A DNA stretch of 9,484 bases from Treponema sp. (GTDB lineage Bacteria; Spirochaetota; Spirochaetia; Treponematales; Treponemataceae), in the NCBI GenBank assembly GCA_016282455.1, contig JAEEKM010000135.1, forward strand, positions 1 through 9,484, read 5' to 3'. Position 1 is the stretch's first letter, and every line of letters begins with the position of its first letter. This document shows positions 6,534 to 9,484 of the stretch, in pieces. The notes under the pieces are model-generated. The model was not told where the DNA came from. It made no database searches and saw only the letters and a program-made list of their open reading frames with translations. The translations under genes were made by a program, and so were the position numbers.

Positions 6534-6582
6534 AACCGTGACCGGCCCCATGCCAGCTGCCACGAGAGTGAAGTGCCACTTT
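6534..6582 (+). repeat. Palindromic intergenic repeat, copy C
   Basis: Same orientation as copy A. The right end GTGCCACTTT (6573-6582) is the exact complement of the left end of copy B. The left end is degenerate and carries extra bases around CCGG at 6542-6545. It ends about 30 bp before the regulatory palindrome upstream of fabV. Confidence 0.75.
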
Positions 6583-6613
6583 CCCTTTACGATAAATGTA
6601 AATTGTCGCCACC

Positions 6614-6638
6614 TTGACATATTGACGAAAAATGTCAA
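6614..6638 (+). promoter_or_regulatory. Operator-like palindrome over the fabV -35 box
   Basis: TTGACAT (6614-6620) and ATGTCAA (6632-6638) are perfect 7-bp inverted arms with an 11-nt centre; the -35 box TTGACG (6622-6627) lies in that centre. A dimeric repressor bound here would cover the -35. The regulator is not identifiable from the site alone. Confidence 0.55.
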
Positions 6639-6650
6639 ACTCCTTAGAAT
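6622..6650 (+). promoter_or_regulatory. Sigma70-type promoter of fabV
   Basis: -35 TTGACG (6622-6627), 17 bp, -10 TAGAAT (6645-6650); each hexamer is 5 of 6 to consensus. The expected start is near 6657, with a leader of about 28 nt. A second possible -10, TATAAA with preceding TG (6650-6658), overlaps it but has no -35 at a suitable distance. Confidence 0.65.
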
Positions 6651-6684
6651 GCTATAAAATAAGTTTAATTTACAGGAGACAGTT

Positions 6685-7914
6685 ATGGTCATTAAACCAA
6701 TGATTCGCTCAAACATCTGCATTAACGCTCACCCCATCGGATGCGCAAAGGATACAGAGAGACAGATTGCTTATGTCCGCTCACAGAAGGCAAAACGCGG
6801 AACAAAGAATGTTAAGGAAGGTGGAAATGGTCCCAAGACTGTTCTCGTTCTCGGCTGTTCAACCGGTTATGGTCTTGCAAGCCGCATAAGTGCCGCTTTT
6901 GAATACGGAGCAGACACCATTGGTGTTTCCTTCGAAAAAGAGCCTACAGTTACAAAGGGTGGAACTCCAGGCTGGTACAACAACATGGCTTTTGATAAAG
7001 CATCTAACGCAGAAGGACTCCGCACTGCAACCTTTAATGCAGACGCCTTTAGCGATGAATGCCGCCAGACCGTTATTGCCAAACTCAAGGAGTGGGGTGC
7101 AAAGGCTGACCTCGTTGTTTATTCTCTGGCAAGCCCCGTTCGCACAGACCCTGACACAAAAGTTATGTACAAGTCTGTAATCAAGCCAATCGGTTCTGTT
7201 TATGCAGGTGCCGCCCTTGACATGATGAGTGGAAAAATCACACAGGCTTCTACAAATCCTGCCGAAGGAGATGACATTCCAAACACAGTAAAAGTGATGG
7301 GTGGTGAAGACTGGCAGCGCTGGATGAAAATGCTTCTTGAAGCAGGTGTTCTTGCAGAAGGATGCCGCACAGTTGCTTACTCCTACATCGGCCCCTCTTT
7401 GAGCCATGCCATTTACCGCGACGGAACAATCGGTGAAGCAAAGAAAGACCTCGAAAAACGTGCCCACGAAATTGACGCATCCCTTAAGAGTGCATTAAAC
7501 GGTGGTGCCTTCGTAAGTGTGAACAAGGGTCTTGTAACAAGAAGTAGTGCAGTTATCCCCATCATCAGTCTTTACCTTGGTGTTCTTTTCAAAGTAATGA
7601 AAGCAAAGGGAACCCACGAAGGCTGCATTGAGCAGATGGAACGCCTCTTTGCAGAACGCCTCTACACCGGAGAAAACTCTGCCGCAGGAAAAGTTCCTGT
7701 TGACGAAGAAAACAGAATCCGCATTGACGACTGGGAGCTTGCTGCAGATGTACAGGCAGAAGTTGACCGCATCATGCCAACAGTTACAGAAGAAAATGTT
7801 AACGAGACAACAGATCTTGCAGGTCTCCGCCATGACTTCCTTAACATCAACGGTTTTGATGTAGAAGGCGTTGACTACGAAAAAGACGTTGCCGACATGA
7901 GCAAAATCGACTAA
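6685..7914 (+). CDS. fabV: trans-2-enoyl-CoA reductase (NADH), FabV/TER family
   Basis: A 409-residue cytoplasmic enzyme of the FabV/TER branch of the short-chain dehydrogenase superfamily. It reduces the 2,3 double bond of trans-2-enoyl-CoA (or enoyl-ACP), for example crotonyl-CoA to butyryl-CoA, irreversibly with NADH. The protein closely follows T. denticola TER as I recall it: the start NAHPIGC, the nucleotide loop VLVLGCSTGYGLASR (53-67), GVSFEK, TPGWYNN, VYSLASPVRTDPDT, VKVMGGEDW, YSYIGP, and the end GFDVEG. The catalytic Tyr-X8-Lys pair is Y244 and K253. The acidic residue in GVSFEK fits NADH preference. At about 10 residues longer than the oral enzyme it is full length. AGGAG at 6674-6678 lies 6 nt before ATG 6685. 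In treponemes such an enzyme can serve butyryl-CoA formation or the last step of fatty-acid elongation; the neighbours do not decide which. Confidence 0.95.
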   Translation: MVIKPMIRSNICINAHPIGCAKDTERQIAYVRSQKAKRGTKNVKEGGNGPKTVLVLGCSTGYGLASRISAAFEYGADTIGVSFEKEPTVTKGGTPGWYNNMAFDKASNAEGLRTATFNADAFSDECRQTVIAKLKEWGAKADLVVYSLASPVRTDPDTKVMYKSVIKPIGSVYAGAALDMMSGKITQASTNPAEGDDIPNTVKVMGGEDWQRWMKMLLEAGVLAEGCRTVAYSYIGPSLSHAIYRDGTIGEAKKDLEKRAHEIDASLKSALNGGAFVSVNKGLVTRSSAVIPIISLYLGVLFKVMKAKGTHEGCIEQMERLFAERLYTGENSAAGKVPVDEENRIRIDDWELAADVQAEVDRIMPTVTEENVNETTDLAGLRHDFLNINGFDVEGVDYEKDVADMSKID

Positions 7915-7931
7915 GTTTTTATTGAGTGACT

Positions 7932-7984
7932 GCACCGGATTAAACGGAACTTAAGAAGGTCTGCTTTTCCGGTGCTTTTTTTTT
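7932..7984 (+). terminator. Intrinsic terminator after fabV
   Basis: An 8-bp stem GCACCGGA (7932-7939) with TCCGGTGC (7968-7975), a 28-nt loop, then nine T (7976-7984), beginning 17 bp after the fabV stop. The loop is long for an intrinsic terminator, but stem and T-run are strong. The T-run ends 14 nt before the ATG of the next gene and abuts its ribosome binding site. Confidence 0.75.
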
Positions 7985-7998
7985 CAAGGGAAATATTT

Positions 7999-8856
7999 AT
8001 GGAAAAAACAAATGTAAAAAAAGGTCTTGTGCTTGAAGGCGGTGCCATGCGCGGAATGTTCACTGCCGGAGTTCTTGATGTTTTTATGGAAAATGGAATA
8101 GACTTTGACGGAGCAATCGGAGTGTCTGCGGGTGCAACTTTTGGCTGCAACTTTAAGTCCCGTCAGATTGGTCGTGCAATCCGCTACAACAAACGTTTTT
8201 CCCATGACTGGAGATACTGTTCTGTCCGTTCCCTTCTTTTTACAGGCGACCTTTATGGCGCTGACTTCTGTTACAATAAAATTCCCAATGAACTTGATGT
8301 CTTTGATTTAGAAACTTACAGAAAAAATCCGCTTGAGTTTTACTGCGTTGCCTCTGATTGTGTAAGCGGAAAACCCCTTTATAAAAAACTTGACTCCTGC
8401 GACGAACATGAACTTACCTGGATGAGGGCTTCTGCTTCCATGCCTCTTGCAAGCAGAATTGTGGAAGTTGACGGCTATAAACTTTTGGATGGAGGAATGA
8501 CAGATTCCATTCCGCTTGAATATTTTGAAAGCCTTGGTTATGAAAAAAATGTGGTTGTTTTAACTCAACCCAGAGAATACGAAAAAAAATCTTCCTCTCT
8601 CATGCCCTTAATGCGCCTGATGCTAAAAAAATATCCTGCCATTGTGGATGCAATGGAAAACCGTTCAGAAGATTACAACCGTCAGAGAAAGTATGTTTAT
8701 GAAAAAGCGGACAGGGGAGAAGTGCTTGTTATTGCACCGGAAAAAGCCCTTGGCATAAGCCGTACTGAAAAAGATCCGGAAGAGCTGCAGAGAGTGTATG
8801 ACGAAGGAAGAAAAGCGGCCCTTGCATCTTTAGACCGCCTTAAAGAATTTCTGTAA
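7999..8856 (+). CDS. Patatin-like phospholipase / serine acyl hydrolase (YjjU-like)
   Basis: A 285-residue predicted cytoplasmic hydrolase of the patatin family, which cleaves acyl esters of lipids by a Ser-Asp dyad. Visible: oxyanion loop GGAMRG at 14-19, nucleophile elbow G-V-S43-A-G at 41-45, and catalytic Asp164 in DGGMTDS. The region SASMPLASRIVEVDGYKLLDGG before the Asp and the later NVVVLTQPREYEKK resemble the bacterial YjjU-type group. There is no signal peptide or membrane segment. Start ATG 7999 has AAGGGA at 7986-7991; an earlier in-frame start at 7972 lies inside the terminator and is rejected. The gene follows fabV on the same strand, with the fabV terminator between, so it is either expressed by read-through or from a promoter I could not recognise. 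The natural substrate is unknown. Confidence 0.88.
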   Translation: MEKTNVKKGLVLEGGAMRGMFTAGVLDVFMENGIDFDGAIGVSAGATFGCNFKSRQIGRAIRYNKRFSHDWRYCSVRSLLFTGDLYGADFCYNKIPNELDVFDLETYRKNPLEFYCVASDCVSGKPLYKKLDSCDEHELTWMRASASMPLASRIVEVDGYKLLDGGMTDSIPLEYFESLGYEKNVVVLTQPREYEKKSSSLMPLMRLMLKKYPAIVDAMENRSEDYNRQRKYVYEKADRGEVLVIAPEKALGISRTEKDPEELQRVYDEGRKAALASLDRLKEFL

Positions 8857-8857
8857 A

Positions 8858-9484
8858 TTATTTTTCTACAAAATCTTTACGGGAATTCTTTTTGCCCTTC
8901 CTGTCATTTTCTTTTGGAGAAGTCCAGATTGTGGCAAGGCTTTGTGTGTCTATAAGGGCAGGATTTCCCGAAGCATCCGTTACCAGAAGTCCGTTAGCAG
9001 TAAGATTCATTGGCGAAGCGCTGTTTACGCTAAGCGCAGATTTCTGTTTAAGGACAGCATCTTTTGAGTAAGTGGCAACAAAGAATTCTTTACCTTCCTG
9101 AATGATTACGTAAAAAGAGTCACCGTACTGAACAAGTTCTGAGTTTTCTGAAATGAACTCTGCGCTCTGCTTTCTCATTACCAGCTGCTCTGAATCCATA
9201 AGACAGAGTCTTACGGCAGAGTGACCGTCGTTAATTCCGCAAATGGCAAGATACATCTGGGGGTAAGTGGCAGTTCCCTCAGCATCCGTAACTGTTATGT
9301 CATTAACTACATAAACTGCCTTGCTGCGAACCTGAGTCATCTGAGATTTTAAAAGAACTTTTCCTGTGTTTGCATCTACAGTGATGAGTCTGAAAAGTTT
9401 ATTTTTTCCATCAGCACCAAAAAGACCTGTTACAGGAAGATACTCTTCCCTTTCCTGAAGAAGTGCCTGCTTGTCTTTTGCAAT
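8858..9484 (-). CDS. Probable periplasmic P83/100-like protein, C-terminal part
   Basis: The reading frame is open from the right edge to the stop at 8858-8860, so about 208 C-terminal residues are visible and the start is outside. The fragment opens with a charged helical stretch (KDKQALLQEREEYLP). Repeated beta-like segments with TGKVLLKS, FYVIIQEGKEFFVATYS, LLVTDASGNPALID and a final IWTSPKEND follow, ending in a basic, Lys-rich tail. This order, a coiled-coil end followed by a beta-rich domain with ITVDANTGKV-type turns, resembles the spirochaetal P83/100 antigen family, but I base this on general resemblance and not on a diagnostic motif. An alternative is a generic beta-propeller or PQQ-like envelope protein. 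Its stop is 1 nt from that of the convergent patatin gene. Confidence 0.6.
   Translation of the reverse strand: MAKDKQALLQEREEYLPVTGLFGADGKNKLFRLITVDANTGKVLLKSQMTQVRSKAVYVVNDITVTDAEGTATYPQMYLAICGINDGHSAVRLCLMDSEQLVMRKQSAEFISENSELVQYGDSFYVIIQEGKEFFVATYSKDAVLKQKSALSVNSASPMNLTANGLLVTDASGNPALIDTQSLATIWTSPKENDRKGKKNSRKDFVEK

Larger units (their letters stand above)
6415..6582. repeat. 168-bp composite inverted repeat formed by copies B and C
   Basis: Copies B and C face each other. The likeness continues inward: TTGTAGCCG at 6457-6465 and CGCCTACAA at 6527-6535 are inverted with 8 of 9 matching. An AT-rich centre of about 61 bp (6466-6526) separates the arms. The whole could fold into one long interrupted hairpin, or be a pair of REP-like units or a small non-autonomous element. 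The centre has no recognisable coding or RNA feature. Confidence 0.7.

Noticed and set aside
6859..7467. 202-codon open frame antisense to fabV
   Set aside because: It mirrors the codon pattern of fabV; the protein is Cys-rich and low in similarity to anything, with no ribosome site or promoter.
1..9484. CRISPR array, tRNA/rRNA, insertion sequence or defence cluster
   Set aside because: I saw no regularly spaced repeats, no cloverleaf or rRNA-like sequence, no transposase, and no nuclease or toxin genes on either strand.

Overview
The window looks like a chromosomal segment of a spirochaete, most probably a host-associated Treponema. The best evidence is a trans-2-enoyl-CoA reductase that follows the T. 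denticola enzyme almost motif by motif. Supporting it are an amylase-family sugar enzyme, two large chemoreceptors of different architecture, lipoprotein signal peptides, and a right-edge fragment that may belong to the spirochaetal P83/100 family. Base composition and style are uniform, and I see no transposase, phage, RNA gene or CRISPR array.

Layout, left to right: (1) the 3' end of a GH13 alpha-glucosidase-type gene (+). (2) A 127-bp gap with a palindromic repeat copy and a strong sigma70-type promoter. (3) A dCache-HAMP chemoreceptor (+) whose sensor domain carries the residues of the amino-acid-binding motif known from PctA-type receptors. (4) Convergent with it, 6 nt away, a second chemoreceptor (-) with a lipobox signal peptide, a periplasmic jelly-roll-like domain, seven membrane helices and an MCP signalling hairpin, without HAMP: a 7TMR-DISM-type receptor wired to chemotaxis. 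(5) hisG (-), long form, first step of histidine synthesis. (6) A small orphan lipoprotein (-). (7) A 355-bp divergent intergenic region with two more repeat copies facing each other, the lipoprotein promoter and the fabV promoter. (8) fabV/ter (+). (9) A patatin-like serine hydrolase (+). (10) Convergent with it, 1 nt away, the C-terminal part of a probable periplasmic protein (-) running off the right edge.

The genes do not form one operon or pathway. The window mixes housekeeping metabolism (histidine, acyl-CoA reduction, sugar and lipid hydrolysis) with environmental sensing. The most interesting points are regulatory and architectural: a predicted hisG promoter lying inside the upstream gene's terminator whose start point falls on the hisG ATG (predicted leaderless mRNA, with no Shine-Dalgarno); a palindrome centred on the fabV -35 box; the 7TM-chemoreceptor fusion; and a three-copy, roughly 44-bp palindromic repeat, two copies of which form a 168-bp inverted structure. 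None of this amounts to a demonstrably new defence or mobile system.
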